Shown: piece after piece, positions 1 through 9,119 of the stretch
Numbering within the stretch: the first letter of the stretch is position 1
Layout: every line of letters begins with the position of its first letter
Source of the DNA: Mesorhizobium sp. dw_380
GTDB taxonomy: Bacteria; Pseudomonadota; Alphaproteobacteria; Rhizobiales; Rhizobiaceae
Direction of reading: 5' to 3'
Length of the DNA: 64,000 nucleotides
Assembly: GCF_018588885.1 (NCBI RefSeq)
Contig: NZ_JAFFIW010000003.1
Coordinates: 62,001 to 126,000 of the forward strand
Notes under the pieces: model-generated
Databases searched by the model: none
The model's input: the letters and a program-made list of their open reading frames with translations, nothing else
Told to the model about the DNA's origin: nothing
Position numbers and translations under genes: made by a program

Positions 1-2
1 CC

Positions 3-368
3 CCGCTCAACCGCTTCGCCGACGACGTGGTGCGCGATTTCGACCGGTTTCGCGCTGTTCTGACCGAGGCCGAGATCGAGCGGCGCAGCCCGGATTCGCT
101 GAAGCCGGCAGAGTTCCGCAATCTCTGCCAATGGGGTTACCCCTATGTCTTCGAGGCATTCCGCTTCCACATGACGCTGTCTGGCCGGGCCGGGCCACAG
201 GAAAGCCCACGTTTGCGCGCAGCAATAGACAGCCTGTTCGCGGATGTGCTGCGGCAGCCGGTGCTGGTCGACGCGCTGACGCTGTTTGTCGAAACCGAGC
301 CAGGCGCGCCTTTCATGGTGCTTTCCCAGCACACGCTCGGACGCCGCACCGCCAGAAAAATCGCCTGA
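3..368 (+). CDS. DUF1045 (2H phosphoesterase-like) phosphonate-operon protein, 3' part
   Basis: The 5' end lies outside the window; the frame is open from base 3, so this is the last ~121 residues. Sequence such as PLNRFADDVVRDFDRFR, and a conserved HMTLSG segment giving one of the paired His-x-Thr motifs of 2H phosphoesterases, fit the DUF1045 family that accompanies phn genes. It sits 48 bp upstream of phnM in the same direction and is probably co-transcribed with it. By family knowledge it has a role in C-P lyase metabolism, possibly on cyclic ribose phosphate intermediates; the exact reaction is not shown by the sequence. Confidence 0.75.
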   Translation, partial: PLNRFADDVVRDFDRFRAVLTEAEIERRSPDSLKPAEFRNLCQWGYPYVFEAFRFHMTLSGRAGPQESPRLRAAIDSLFADVLRQPVLVDALTLFVETEPGAPFMVLSQHTLGRRTARKIA

Positions 369-416
369 ACAACCGGCGGAATAGCTCCCAGCCGGAATAG
401 CCAAGGACTGCCTGAA

Positions 417-1571
417 ATGACCGCCGAGACCGTTCTCCACAATGCCCGCATCGTGCTTGCCGACGAGATCGTCGAGGGTTCGCTGGTGCTGCGTGACGGC
501 TTTATCGCCGGCATTGACGCTGGAACCAGCCAAACCGGCGGCAATATGGCCGGCGAGGACATGGGCGGCGACTATATCATTCCGGGGCTGGTCGAACTGC
601 ACACCGATCATCTCGAAGGCCATTACGCGCCGCGGCCAAAGGTGCGCTGGAACCCGATCGCGGCGGTGCTTGCCCATGACGCGCAGGTCGCGACCGCCGG
701 CATCACCACCGTGCTCGACGCCTTGCGCGTCGGCATGGACGAGGACGCCGATCTCACCTCCACCGACATCCGCAAACTGGCCGACGCGATCGAGGACAGC
801 GTGCGCGAGGACCGGCTGCGGGCCGACCATTTCATTCATCTGCGCTGCGAGGTTTCGGCGCCGGACTGCCTCAAGGCGTTCGCCAATTTCGATCAGGACG
901 AACGGGTCAAGCTGGCATCGCTGATGGATCATGCCCCCGGCCAGCGGCAGTTCGTCAATCTCGAAACCTATGCCTACTATTACCAGCGCAAGCTGAAGCT
1001 GACCGACCGCGACTTCAAAGTGTTCTGCGAGAAAAGGATGGCGGAATCGGCGCGCAATTCGGCGCCGAACCGGGCGGTGATCGCCGCTGCTTGCCACGAG
1101 CGGGGCATCGTGCTCGCCAGCCATGACGACGCAACATCCGGCCATGTCGACGAGGCGATCGAGCAAGGCGTGCGGGTCGCTGAGTTCCCGACCACCGAGG
1201 AGGCGGCGCGTGCTTCGAAGGCCGCGGGGCTGGGCGTTCTGATGGGCGCGCCCAACGTCATGCGCGGCGCCTCGCATTCAGGCAATGTCTCGGCCCGCAC
1301 GCTGGCCAGCGACGGTCTGCTCGATATCCTGTCATCAGACTACATCCCCTTCAGCCTGATCCAGTCCGCCTTCTTCCTCGGCGACGTGGTCGAAGGCATT
1401 TCGCTGCCGCAGGCGGTCGCCATGGTGTCGAAAAACCCGGCTGAAGCGGTTGGCCTCAACGACCGAGGTGTCATCGAACAGGGCCGCCGCGCCGATTTGG
1501 TGCGCGTGCGCGTCGACGACCATGTTCCGGTCGTCCGCACCGTTTGGCGGCAGGGACGCCGGGTCGCATGA
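417..1571 (+). CDS. phnM: PhnM, alpha-D-ribose 1-methylphosphonate 5-triphosphate diphosphatase
   Basis: A 384-residue amidohydrolase-fold protein. It removes diphosphate from ribose 1-methylphosphonate 5-triphosphate in the cytoplasmic C-P lyase pathway. The early metal-binding segment GLVELHTDHLEGH (near residue 60) and the C-terminal NPAEAVGLNDRG are typical of PhnM, and the length matches the family. The ATG at 417 starts just after the DUF1045 gene. The 3' end overlaps phnN by four bases (ATGA), showing translational coupling. Confidence 0.92.
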   Translation: MTAETVLHNARIVLADEIVEGSLVLRDGFIAGIDAGTSQTGGNMAGEDMGGDYIIPGLVELHTDHLEGHYAPRPKVRWNPIAAVLAHDAQVATAGITTVLDALRVGMDEDADLTSTDIRKLADAIEDSVREDRLRADHFIHLRCEVSAPDCLKAFANFDQDERVKLASLMDHAPGQRQFVNLETYAYYYQRKLKLTDRDFKVFCEKRMAESARNSAPNRAVIAAACHERGIVLASHDDATSGHVDEAIEQGVRVAEFPTTEEAARASKAAGLGVLMGAPNVMRGASHSGNVSARTLASDGLLDILSSDYIPFSLIQSAFFLGDVVEGISLPQAVAMVSKNPAEAVGLNDRGVIEQGRRADLVRVRVDDHVPVVRTVWRQGRRVA

Positions 1572-2197
1572 TGGTGTCGGCCTTGATCGAGCGTGAATTG
1601 TCGACTGAGACGTTTCCAATCCGCCATGGCGTGTTTGTCGCCGTCGTCGGACCGAGCGGTGCCGGCAAGGACACGGTGATCGGCTATGCCCGCGCGCTGT
1701 TTGCCGACGAGAGCCGGCTGGAGTTCGTCCGCCGCGTCATCACCAGGCCGAGCGATGCCGCGAGCGAGGATCACGACACGCTGGCCGACGCCGCCTTCGT
1801 CGAGGCCGAAGCCGACGGCGCCTTCGCCATCTCCTGGGAGGCGCATGGCTTGCGTTATGGCCTGCCTGCCGATGTCGACTGGTCGGTCGCCAATGGCCAT
1901 GTTGCCGTCGCCAACGTATCGCGCGCGATCATTCCCACCTTGCGCGAGCGCTATGCCAATTTGGCCATTGTCGAGATCACCGCTTCGCCCGACGTGCTGG
2001 CCGAGCGGCTGGCGATGCGCGGCCGCGAGTCACGCGGCGAAGTGCTGGCGCGCCTGGCGCGCAGCGCCAATGTCACCCTGTCCGGTCCCGGCGTGACCTC
2101 GATCAACAACAGCGGCCCACGCGACGCGGCCGGCGAGCGCTTTGCCGAGCTGCTGCGCAAGGCGATGGCCTTTTCGGATATTTCGGGTCTGATCTAA
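1568..2197 (+). CDS. phnN: PhnN, ribose 1,5-bisphosphate phosphokinase
   Basis: A 209-residue guanylate-kinase-fold enzyme that phosphorylates ribose 1,5-bisphosphate to PRPP, closing the C-P lyase pathway. The P-loop GPSGAGKDT is near residue 25, followed by RVITRPSD, the usual substrate-binding stretch. I chose the ATG at 1568 because it forms an ATGA overlap with the phnM stop; the frame is also open to an upstream TTG at 1544 inside phnM, which is less likely. This is the last recognisable phn gene on this strand here. Confidence 0.9.
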   Translation: MMVSALIERELSTETFPIRHGVFVAVVGPSGAGKDTVIGYARALFADESRLEFVRRVITRPSDAASEDHDTLADAAFVEAEADGAFAISWEAHGLRYGLPADVDWSVANGHVAVANVSRAIIPTLRERYANLAIVEITASPDVLAERLAMRGRESRGEVLARLARSANVTLSGPGVTSINNSGPRDAAGERFAELLRKAMAFSDISGLI

Positions 2198-2386
2198 GCG
2201 TCCATCCTGCTGCCGTATCGCGTGCGGCTCGACTGGGCCGAAGCGCCGCTGGTTGGCGCCTCGCTTGCTTTTTTGCCAGCGAGCGCTGTCCGGCGCTGAA
2301 CGTATAGTGATCTGAACCCACGATTCCGAAGGTGGAAATGACCGCTAAAAAAGGTCATGGTCGAACGAGACACTACAGGACCCTTG

Positions 2387-3142
2387 ATGCAGACGCTGAC
2401 GCCCATCCTCTCGACGGTCACGGCGGCATTTCTAGCCTCCTTCGTCGAGGTCGTCGAAGCCTTCACCATCGTGCTTGCGGTCGGCGTGACGCGCAGCTGG
2501 CGCCCGGCGCTGACGGGCGCCGCGCTGGCGCTGGCGGTGCTGGCAGCGCTGGTGCTGGCGTTCGGACCGCTGCTGGCGCTGGTGCCGATCACCACGCTGC
2601 AATTCGCCGTCGGGGTGCTGCTGATCCTGTTCGGCATGCGCTGGCTGCGAAAGGCCATCCTGCGCAGCGTCGGCGTCATCGCGCTGCACGACGAGGACGC
2701 CGCCTTCTCCAAGGAAACCGCCGCGCTGCTCCAGCAGGCCAATGACCGCCGCGCCGACTATCTCGCCGGGCTGGCCTCGTTCAAGGCTGTGCTGCTAGAG
2801 GGCGTCGAGGTGGTGTTCATCGTCATCGCCGTCGGCGCGGCCCATGGGCAGACGCTTTACGCCAGCCTGGGCGCGCTGGCGGCCTTCGTCGTGGTGATGC
2901 TTGTCGGCCTGGCGGTCCACAGGCCGCTGGCGCGGGTGCCGGAGAATGCGCTCAAATTCGTGGTCGGGCTGATGCTGACCAGCTTCGGCATCTTCTGGAC
3001 AGGCGAGGGCATCGGCGCAGACTGGCCGGGCGCCGACCTCGCCCTGCTCGCCATCTTCGCCATCGTAGCGCTCGCGTCCTTTGCCATGGTGCGCTGGCTG
3101 CGCAGCACCTATCCCGCGCCCGCTGGAGGGCTCGCCCGATGA
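2387..3142 (+). CDS. COG4280-like polytopic membrane protein with internal repeat
   Basis: About 251 residues with several hydrophobic segments. Two similar membrane segments, ASFVEVVEAFTIVLAVG near the N-terminus and KAVLLEGVEVVFIVIAVGA in the second half, each carry paired glutamates. This points to an internal duplication like those of FTR1-type or GDT1-type cation transporters. The ATG at 2387 (MQTLTP) is preferred over 2357 because it begins close to the first membrane segment. The stop overlaps the next small membrane gene (ATGA). Probably a transporter; substrate unknown. Confidence 0.65.
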   Translation: MQTLTPILSTVTAAFLASFVEVVEAFTIVLAVGVTRSWRPALTGAALALAVLAALVLAFGPLLALVPITTLQFAVGVLLILFGMRWLRKAILRSVGVIALHDEDAAFSKETAALLQQANDRRADYLAGLASFKAVLLEGVEVVFIVIAVGAAHGQTLYASLGALAAFVVVMLVGLAVHRPLARVPENALKFVVGLMLTSFGIFWTGEGIGADWPGADLALLAIFAIVALASFAMVRWLRSTYPAPAGGLAR

Positions 3143-3354
3143 ACGCCATCCGTCTTGTCGCCAAGGAATTCTTCGGCATGTTCGTCGATGACGGCAATCT
3201 GGCGCTGCTGGCGCTGGTGCTGGTGGTCGCCGTCGCGGCGGCGGTGAAGCTGCTGTCACTGCCGCCGCTGCTCGGCGGCGCGCTGCTGCTGGCCGGCTGT
3301 CTCGCCATCCTGCTGCAAAGCGTTCGCCGGGCCGCACGCCAGACCGGTCGATAG
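3139..3354 (+). CDS. Small membrane protein, partner of the COG4280-like protein
   Basis: A 71-residue protein with two hydrophobic stretches (LALLALVLVVAVAAAV and LLGGALLLAGCLAILL) and a basic C-terminus. It begins at an ATGA overlap with the preceding membrane protein, so the two are translationally coupled and probably act together at the inner membrane. I do not recognise a named family. Confidence 0.6.
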   Translation: MNAIRLVAKEFFGMFVDDGNLALLALVLVVAVAAAVKLLSLPPLLGGALLLAGCLAILLQSVRRAARQTGR

Positions 3355-3369
3355 CGGTTGCCAAGTATC

Positions 3370-3385
3370 GTTCCGCTACCGGAAC
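3370..3385 (+). terminator. Weak hairpin after the membrane-protein operon
   Basis: GTTCCG-CTAC-CGGAAC forms a 6-bp stem followed by AATGTTT. It lies between the convergent ends of the + membrane operon and the - SMP-30 gene. The stem is short and the T-run poor, so terminator activity is only possible. Confidence 0.3.
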
Positions 3386-3436
3386 AATGTTTCAATCGAG
3401 AAAGGCGTGGATCGTTTCGGCCGCGCAGGCTGAGGG

Positions 3437-4318
3437 TCAGCCCTTGAACGCCGGCAAGGTCAGGCCCTTGACGCCGACGTCGAGCGCGAACAATCCACCC
3501 GGATTTTTCTGCCTGACGAAATGACTGGCCGGGCGCCTGAGCACGGCCGAGGTGACATAGAGGATGTCGAGGTCCTTGCCGCCGAATTCGCAGCAGGTCG
3601 GCAGGTCGGTCGGCAGCCGCACGGTCTGCATCAGCTCGCCGTCCGGATCGTAGCGACAGACATTGCCGGTCACCGGGATCGTCACCCAGTAACAGCCTTC
3701 TGCATCGACGGTGGCGCCATCGGCGACGCCGCCGGTCGCCGTCATGTCGATGAAGGTGCGGCGGTTCTCGATGTCGCCGGTGGCGGGATCGAAATCATAG
3801 GCCCATACCGCGCCGGCATGGCTGTCGGAGAAGTACATGGTCTTCGAATCCGGGCTCCAGGCCAGACCGTTCGAGCAGCCGATGCCGTCGATCATCTTGT
3901 GGACCGAAAGGTCGGGATCGAGCCTATAGAGCGCACCGATGAATTCGATCGGCTGGCCCGGCACCTCGAACATGGTGCCCGACCAGAACCGCCCCTGGCG
4001 ATCCGGCTTGCCGTCGTTGAAGCGGGTTTTTGGCATATCGGCTTCCGGGTCGACGATCGCTTCGAACCTGCCGGTCGCCGGGTCGAAGAAATGGAAACCG
4101 TTGGTCATGGTCAGCACAAGGCCGCCTTTCTCACGCAGGCCGAGGCAGCCGAGATATTCCGGTGTCTCGAAGACCTCGTCCTTGCCGGTCGCCGGATCGT
4201 AGCGGTGGATCAGCTTCTTCCAGATGTCGATCCACCACAGCACGCCGGCCTTGGGATCCCAGAGCGTGCCTTCGCCGAGCTCTGCCCTGGCATCGACGAC
4301 ACAAGAAATTTTGACCAT
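3437..4318 (-). CDS. SMP-30/gluconolactonase/LRE-like sugar lactonase
   Basis: About 293 residues of a six-bladed beta-propeller. The metal-binding residues are visible: ELGEGTLWD near residue 16, RFNDGKPDRQGRFW, SNGLAWSPD and YFSDSHAGAVWAYD. The family hydrolyses aldonolactones to aldonates. The start at 4318 (MVKISC) is two bases after the permease stop, although the frame stays open far upstream. It is the last gene of the ABC operon 8954-3437, suggesting that the imported sugar is oxidised to a lactone before dehydration by the enolase-superfamily enzymes nearby. Confidence 0.88.
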   Translation of the reverse strand: MVKISCVVDARAELGEGTLWDPKAGVLWWIDIWKKLIHRYDPATGKDEVFETPEYLGCLGLREKGGLVLTMTNGFHFFDPATGRFEAIVDPEADMPKTRFNDGKPDRQGRFWSGTMFEVPGQPIEFIGALYRLDPDLSVHKMIDGIGCSNGLAWSPDSKTMYFSDSHAGAVWAYDFDPATGDIENRRTFIDMTATGGVADGATVDAEGCYWVTIPVTGNVCRYDPDGELMQTVRLPTDLPTCCEFGGKDLDILYVTSAVLRRPASHFVRQKNPGGLFALDVGVKGLTLPAFKG

Positions 4319-4320
4319 GG

Positions 4321-5289
4321 TCAGCTCTCCCTTCTGCGCAGCTTGCCGCCGAGACCGGCAAAGGTTTCGCTGCCGATCGACACGGTGAGCAGGATGACCG
4401 CGCCATAGACGATGAGCAACGCCCCGCTCGACAGGTTCAGCGCCGGCAGCAGGCCGGTGAGGATGGTCAGCACCAGGGCACCGGCGACGGTGCCGAGATA
4501 ATGGCCGCTGCCGCCGAGGATCGAGGCGCCGCCGATGGCGACCGCGGCGATCGAAGTGAACAGATAGGCGTCGCCCATGCCGAGATAGGCCTGGCCGGAA
4601 TAGCCGGTCAAAAGCATGCCGGCGAAGGCGGCGGTGAGGCCCGATATGACATAGGTCAAGATGGTGGTGCGCGCCGTCGGCACGCCGGAGAATTCGGCGA
4701 CCGTGGCGCTGGTGCCGAGCGCATAGAGATGGCGGCCGAACGCCGCCTTGGAGAGCAGCAGCGTCGCCACCAGCGTCAGCGCCAGCCAGATCAGCGCGAT
4801 GACCGGGAAGCCGCCGATGCGGCCGACCGAGAGGAACTGGATCAAGGCCGGTGCCGAGGGCGTCGGCGAGCCGCCGGTCAGCACCAGGATCAGGCCTTGC
4901 AGGATGACATTGGTCGCCAGCGTCATGATGATCGGCGGCACGCCGAACCGGGCGACGCCGACGCCGTTGATCAGGCCGATGAACGCGCCGCCGGCGAGCA
5001 GCAGCGGCATGACCCAGACCAGCGGCAGATCCTGGCCGCCGCAGAGCAGCGCCATGATGATGGCGGCGGAATTCAGCACCCAGGGTACCGACAGATCGAT
5101 ACCGCCGCCGATGATGACGAAGGTCTGGCCGAGCGCGACGATGCCGACGAAGGCGGCCAGCACGACGGTCGAGCGCATGTTGGACACCGAGAGGAAGCCC
5201 GGCGAGAACAAAGCCGTGACCAGGAGCAGCACGAGCATGCCGGCATAGGCGAGCACGATGAGACGGTTGCGGGCGAGAAAGGCGCTCAT
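4321..5289 (-). CDS. CUT2 sugar ABC transporter permease (RbsC-like), second of pair
   Basis: About 322 residues, strongly hydrophobic, with the motif IAAVAIGGASILGG typical of RbsC-type permeases in the last third. The ATG at 5289 overlaps the upstream permease stop (ATGA); the frame is open further upstream, but that part lies inside the other permease gene. It forms the membrane channel with the adjacent permease and the ATPase at 6318-7820. The following SMP-30 gene starts two bases after its stop. Confidence 0.9.
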   Translation of the reverse strand: MSAFLARNRLIVLAYAGMLVLLLVTALFSPGFLSVSNMRSTVVLAAFVGIVALGQTFVIIGGGIDLSVPWVLNSAAIIMALLCGGQDLPLVWVMPLLLAGGAFIGLINGVGVARFGVPPIIMTLATNVILQGLILVLTGGSPTPSAPALIQFLSVGRIGGFPVIALIWLALTLVATLLLSKAAFGRHLYALGTSATVAEFSGVPTARTTILTYVISGLTAAFAGMLLTGYSGQAYLGMGDAYLFTSIAAVAIGGASILGGSGHYLGTVAGALVLTILTGLLPALNLSSGALLIVYGAVILLTVSIGSETFAGLGGKLRRRES

Positions 5290-6314
5290 TGGACACGGTT
5301 CCTTGCGGCCTTTTCGGCGACGGAGCTGGCCAGCACCGAGAGCAGCAGGATGATGCCGGACGCGACCGGCTGCCAGTAGCTCGACACATGCAGGACGAAG
5401 ACAAGATTGCCGATGAGGGTGAGCACGAAGGCGCCGATCAGCGTGCCGGCGAGGTGGCCGCGGCCGCCGAACAGGCTGACGCCGCCGATGACCGCCGCTG
5501 CCACCGACGGGAGGATATAGTCCTTGCCGATGGTCGGCGAGCCGGCGCCGGTCTGCGTCACCAGGAACAGCGCCGCGCCCGCCGCGAACAGGCCGGAGAG
5601 GCCGTAGGTGACGAGGTTGACCCTTGTGATCGAAACACCGGACAGGAAGGCCGATTTCTCGTTGGAGCCTGTCGCCTGGATGGCGATGCCGACGCGCGTC
5701 GCGCGAAACCACCACCAGACCACGAGCAGCGCCAGCAGCATCCAGACCGGGCTGGTCAGGCCGACGAGTTGTGCGGAGGCGAAGCCGACCCACCAGGAGG
5801 GAACGCTGCCGCCATCGGTCGGCAGGATGATCATGGCGACGCCGTTGAGGATCGACCAGGTGGCGAGGGTCACAAGGAAGGGCTGCAGCTTGAGCAGCGA
5901 GATCAGCAGGCCGTTGAGCGCGCCGATCAGGAACCCGAGCGCCAGGATGACCAGCGACCAGAGTGCCACGGTCGACGGATCATCGGTGAAGCGCGTCGCG
6001 GCGATCACCGTGCCGATGCTGATCATGCCGCCGATCGACAGGTCGATGCCGCCGCGCACCAGCACGATCGTCTGGCCGGTTGCCGCCAGCATCAGCGTCA
6101 TCGCCGCGGCCGTGTCGAGGTTGAGTTCGTCCAGCGAAAAGACGCCGGACTGCAGGCTGCCATAGATGGCGATGATCAAGGCCAGCATCAGGCAGGCGAC
6201 AAGGAACGGCGCGCGGTCGAGCAGACGGCCGCGCCAGTCGATGCCGGGCCTCGTCGATTTCTTTTCGGCAGGTCGTTGCGCCATCCCGACAGTTTGCTCC
6301 GCGGACATCACCAT
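5286..6314 (-). CDS. CUT2 sugar ABC transporter permease (RbsC-like), first of pair
   Basis: A 342-residue protein with a ~40-residue polar N-terminus and then multiple membrane segments; PSVAAAVIGGVSLFGG marks the conserved permease region. Two in-frame ATGs occur, at 6314 and 6308. The start lies three bases beyond the ATPase stop and the end overlaps the next permease, so the genes are tightly coupled. Having two different permease genes suggests a heterodimeric channel, unlike the single permease of the other two CUT2 systems here. Confidence 0.9.
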   Translation of the reverse strand: MVMSAEQTVGMAQRPAEKKSTRPGIDWRGRLLDRAPFLVACLMLALIIAIYGSLQSGVFSLDELNLDTAAAMTLMLAATGQTIVLVRGGIDLSIGGMISIGTVIAATRFTDDPSTVALWSLVILALGFLIGALNGLLISLLKLQPFLVTLATWSILNGVAMIILPTDGGSVPSWWVGFASAQLVGLTSPVWMLLALLVVWWWFRATRVGIAIQATGSNEKSAFLSGVSITRVNLVTYGLSGLFAAGAALFLVTQTGAGSPTIGKDYILPSVAAAVIGGVSLFGGRGHLAGTLIGAFVLTLIGNLVFVLHVSSYWQPVASGIILLLSVLASSVAEKAARNRVQ

Positions 6315-6317
6315 GCC

Positions 6318-7820
6318 TCAAGCCGCCTCGCTTTCAAGCATGGCGGCGCGCAAAATGCCCGCCTCCGAGATGCGGTCGCCTTCGAGCGTCGCCGCGATGC
6401 GGCCATTTCGCATCACCAGCACCCGGTCGGCGACATGGACCAGTTCCGGCATGTCGCTGGAATGGAACAGGATCGCGTAGCCCTTGGCCGCGAGGTCGCG
6501 CATCAGCTGAAAAATCTCGCCCTTGGTGCCGACATCGACGCCGCGTGTCGGATCGTACAGCAACAAAACGCGCGCCTGCGTGAGCAGCATCTTGCCGAAG
6601 ATCACCTTCTGCTGGTTGCCGCCCGAGAGCGTGCCTGCAAGCTGTTCCGGCGTGCCGGCCTTGATGCGCAGGAAATCGACCATTTCCTTGACCAGAGCGG
6701 CTTCCTTTTGCCGGCTGAGCAAGCCGTTTTCGGTGAAGCGCCTGATGACGGAAAGTGTCAGGTTCTCGCGCACGCTCTTGGTCAGCAGCAGGCCCTGCCC
6801 GCGCCGGTCCTCCGGCACAAGGGCGATGCCATCCTTGCCGGTCAGCGCCTGGCGCGGATTGCCGATCGAGGTGGGCTTGCCCCAGAGCTCGATGGCGCCG
6901 GTCGCCCTGGTGGCGCCGAACAGCGCCTGGAACAGTTCGCGCTGGCCGTGGCCTTGCAGGCCGCCGACCCCCAGCACCTCGCCTTCGCGCAGTGCGAAGT
7001 CGACGCCGGTGAGCCGGCTGCCGCTGGACAAATTGCTGACCCTCAGCGCAATGAGATCTGTCGCTGTGGACACGCGCTCCGGATACAGCCGGTCGAGATG
7101 CCGGCCGATCATCTGGGTGACGATCTCGTTGTCCGACACGGCATTGGCCTCGTGCGCGGCCACGGTGCTGCCATTGCGGAAGATGGTCAACCGATCGGCA
7201 ATGGCACGCACCTCGGCCATGCGATGCGAGATGAAGATGACCAACCTTCCCTCGGTCGCCAATTGCCGCGTCAGCTTGAGCAGCCACTCCGCCTCCCGCG
7301 CGGGCAGCGCCGAGGTCGCTTCGTCGAGGATCAGGATGCGCGGGTCCTTGGCCAGGCCCTTGGCGATCTCGACGATCTGCCGTTCGGCCAGTGTCAGCCG
7401 CCGCAATTCCTGGTCTGGGCGCAATGCCGGAAAACTGTATTTGTCGAGCAGCGCCAGCGTCTTGCGGCGCATCTCTGCGCGATTGACGGTGCGCAGCAAG
7501 GTCCGTGGCTCGTGGCGGAACCAGATGTTCTGTTCGACGCTGAGATCTGGGATCAGCGACAATTCCTGGAAGACGGCGGCGATACCGAGCGCCTGGGCCG
7601 CATCCGGATTGGCCGGGCGATAGTCCTGGCCATCGACCAGGATCGAGCCGCCATCATGCTGGACCGCGCCCGACAGTATCTGGATGAAGGTGCTCTTGCC
7701 CGCGCCATTCTCGCCGAGCAGCGCGTGCACCTCGCCGGCGCAGGCACTGAATGTCGCCTCGCTCAGGGCGACGATACCGCCATAGCGTTTGGACAGGCCT
7801 TTGACGGTGACGAGGTCCAT
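6318..7820 (-). CDS. CUT2 sugar ABC transporter ATPase (RbsA-like, two nucleotide-binding domains)
   Basis: A 500-residue duplicated ATPase. Domain 1 has Walker A GENGAGKST near residue 39 and LILDEATSALP; domain 2 carries the LSGGNQQK signature and a degenerate P-loop (GLQGHGQREL), as is usual for RbsA-type proteins. It energises the two permeases downstream. A Shine-Dalgarno-like GAAGG precedes the ATG at 7820. A stem-loop separates it from the binding-protein gene upstream, which probably lowers its expression relative to that protein. Confidence 0.93.
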   Translation of the reverse strand: MDLVTVKGLSKRYGGIVALSEATFSACAGEVHALLGENGAGKSTFIQILSGAVQHDGGSILVDGQDYRPANPDAAQALGIAAVFQELSLIPDLSVEQNIWFRHEPRTLLRTVNRAEMRRKTLALLDKYSFPALRPDQELRRLTLAERQIVEIAKGLAKDPRILILDEATSALPAREAEWLLKLTRQLATEGRLVIFISHRMAEVRAIADRLTIFRNGSTVAAHEANAVSDNEIVTQMIGRHLDRLYPERVSTATDLIALRVSNLSSGSRLTGVDFALREGEVLGVGGLQGHGQRELFQALFGATRATGAIELWGKPTSIGNPRQALTGKDGIALVPEDRRGQGLLLTKSVRENLTLSVIRRFTENGLLSRQKEAALVKEMVDFLRIKAGTPEQLAGTLSGGNQQKVIFGKMLLTQARVLLLYDPTRGVDVGTKGEIFQLMRDLAAKGYAILFHSSDMPELVHVADRVLVMRNGRIAATLEGDRISEAGILRAAMLESEAA

Positions 7821-7838
7821 GAATGCGCCTTCGAAAGC

Positions 7839-7866
7839 TCTCCCGACACCTTGCGATGCCGGGAGA
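7839..7866 (-). terminator. Intercistronic hairpin after binding protein 1
   Basis: Positions 7839-7848 pair with 7857-7866 (10 bp with one G-U) around an 8-base loop. It lies between the binding-protein stop and the ATPase start. Without a T-run it is more likely an attenuator or mRNA 3'-end stabiliser than a full terminator. Confidence 0.5.
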
Positions 7867-7886
7867 CAGGATCGTGGTGTCAGAGT

Positions 7887-8954
7887 TTACTTGGTACCGG
7901 CGGCTTCCGCAGCAGTGATCTCGACCCAGTCCGGCGTGATCGGCAGCGTCAAGCCGGGCGCCTGGTCGGGGAACGCATTCTCGCCAATCGCGATCTTGAT
8001 CATCTTGGTGCCAGGGTAAAGTTTGGACTCGAAGGGATCGGTGGTGACGAAATCACCCTTGACCGAGACGGAGCGCTCGGCCGGCCTCTTGCCGGTGTCG
8101 AGGATGTCGACCGCGAGCTTGATCGCTTCCGACGAGAGATAGGCCGGATTGGAGCCAAGGATGCATTTGGCGCCTTGCGTCTGCGCGCAGGTGACGGCCG
8201 CGACATTGTAGGAGAAGCCGACGACCGGGACGATCGGGCGGCCGGCGTCCTTCAGCGCCTGGATGGCGCCCGAACCGTAGCCTTGCGTCATGATGCCGTC
8301 GATCTTCGGATTGGCGGCAAGCAGGGCGGCCACACCAGATTGTTCCGGTCCGAGCGCATAGTTGCCGTTGTAGTAGCCGACGATCTTGATGTCGGGATAT
8401 TTGGCCAGCACCTTCTCATAGCCTTGCTGCAGCTGCGCCGAGATCGGCGCGCCAGCGAGGCCACGGTCGAGGATGATGTTGCCCTTGCCGCCAAGCTGCG
8501 TCGCCATCCATTCGGCCATCACAGAGGGGATGCGATCCCAGTCCGAGGCGACGGCAAAAGCGCAGGGTTCGGTCACCACCTGGTCGAAGCTGATGACGAC
8601 GATGCCGGCGTCGCAGGCCTTCTTGATGGTCGGATTCAAGGCCGAGTCCGAACCGGCATCGACAAGGATGGCGGCCGGCTTCTGGCGGATGATGTTGTTC
8701 AGCGAATTGATCTGCGCCTGGACGGTGTTCTCGACATTCTCGATCTTGAGGTCGACGCGGCCCTTCAGCGGCCCCTTGTTCACCGAAACGGTGGCGACAC
8801 GCTCCATCTGCTGGCGCCAGTCATTGCCGACGAAATTGTTCGAGAGATAGATGGTGTAAGGCTTCTTGTCCTCGGCATGGCCCGGTGCCGTGCCGATGGC
8901 GATCGCGGACAAAGCGAGGCTTGCCAATCCGGCACAAATTGTCGTCAGTTTCAT
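7887..8954 (-). CDS. Periplasmic sugar-binding protein 1 (RbsB-like, type 1 fold)
   Basis: A 355-residue exported binding protein: signal peptide LASLALSAIAIGTAPGHA cleaved before EDKKPYT, then a Peripla_BP_4-type domain. It delivers substrate to the permease pair and ATPase of the same operon (8954-3437). It is roughly two-thirds identical by eye to the protein at 9120-10184, for example at YTIYLSNNFVGNDWRQQM, so the two arose by tandem duplication. A GGAGGAG ribosome site precedes the ATG. A LacI-type operator lies about 75 bp upstream. Confidence 0.92.
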   Translation of the reverse strand: MKLTTICAGLASLALSAIAIGTAPGHAEDKKPYTIYLSNNFVGNDWRQQMERVATVSVNKGPLKGRVDLKIENVENTVQAQINSLNNIIRQKPAAILVDAGSDSALNPTIKKACDAGIVVISFDQVVTEPCAFAVASDWDRIPSVMAEWMATQLGGKGNIILDRGLAGAPISAQLQQGYEKVLAKYPDIKIVGYYNGNYALGPEQSGVAALLAANPKIDGIMTQGYGSGAIQALKDAGRPIVPVVGFSYNVAAVTCAQTQGAKCILGSNPAYLSSEAIKLAVDILDTGKRPAERSVSVKGDFVTTDPFESKLYPGTKMIKIAIGENAFPDQAPGLTLPITPDWVEITAAEAAGTK

Positions 8955-9028
8955 GGTCTCTCCTCCTTCGTGTTTCCTGCATCAGCCGGTGACGGACTTC
9001 GCCATCTTGATGGATGCTGCAGCCAAAT

Positions 9029-9042
9029 TGATACCGGTACCA
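9029..9042. promoter_or_regulatory. Putative LacI-family operator upstream of binding protein 1
   Basis: TGATACCGGTACCA is a near-perfect palindrome with the central CCGG typical of gluconate-type LacI regulators. The 16-base ATTGATACCGGTACCA recurs exactly, in reverse orientation, at 16892-16907. It sits in the 165-bp gap before the ABC operon 8954-3437. The LacI protein at 20999-22030, with helix VAPMTVSRAL, is the likely binder. Confidence 0.65.
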
Positions 9043-9119
9043 ATGCGCCTTGTCAATTTAAGCCAAGGCGCATTGGAGAGGCCTGGAGCGACCATTTCGT
9101 CACCCACAAGCCAGCATCG

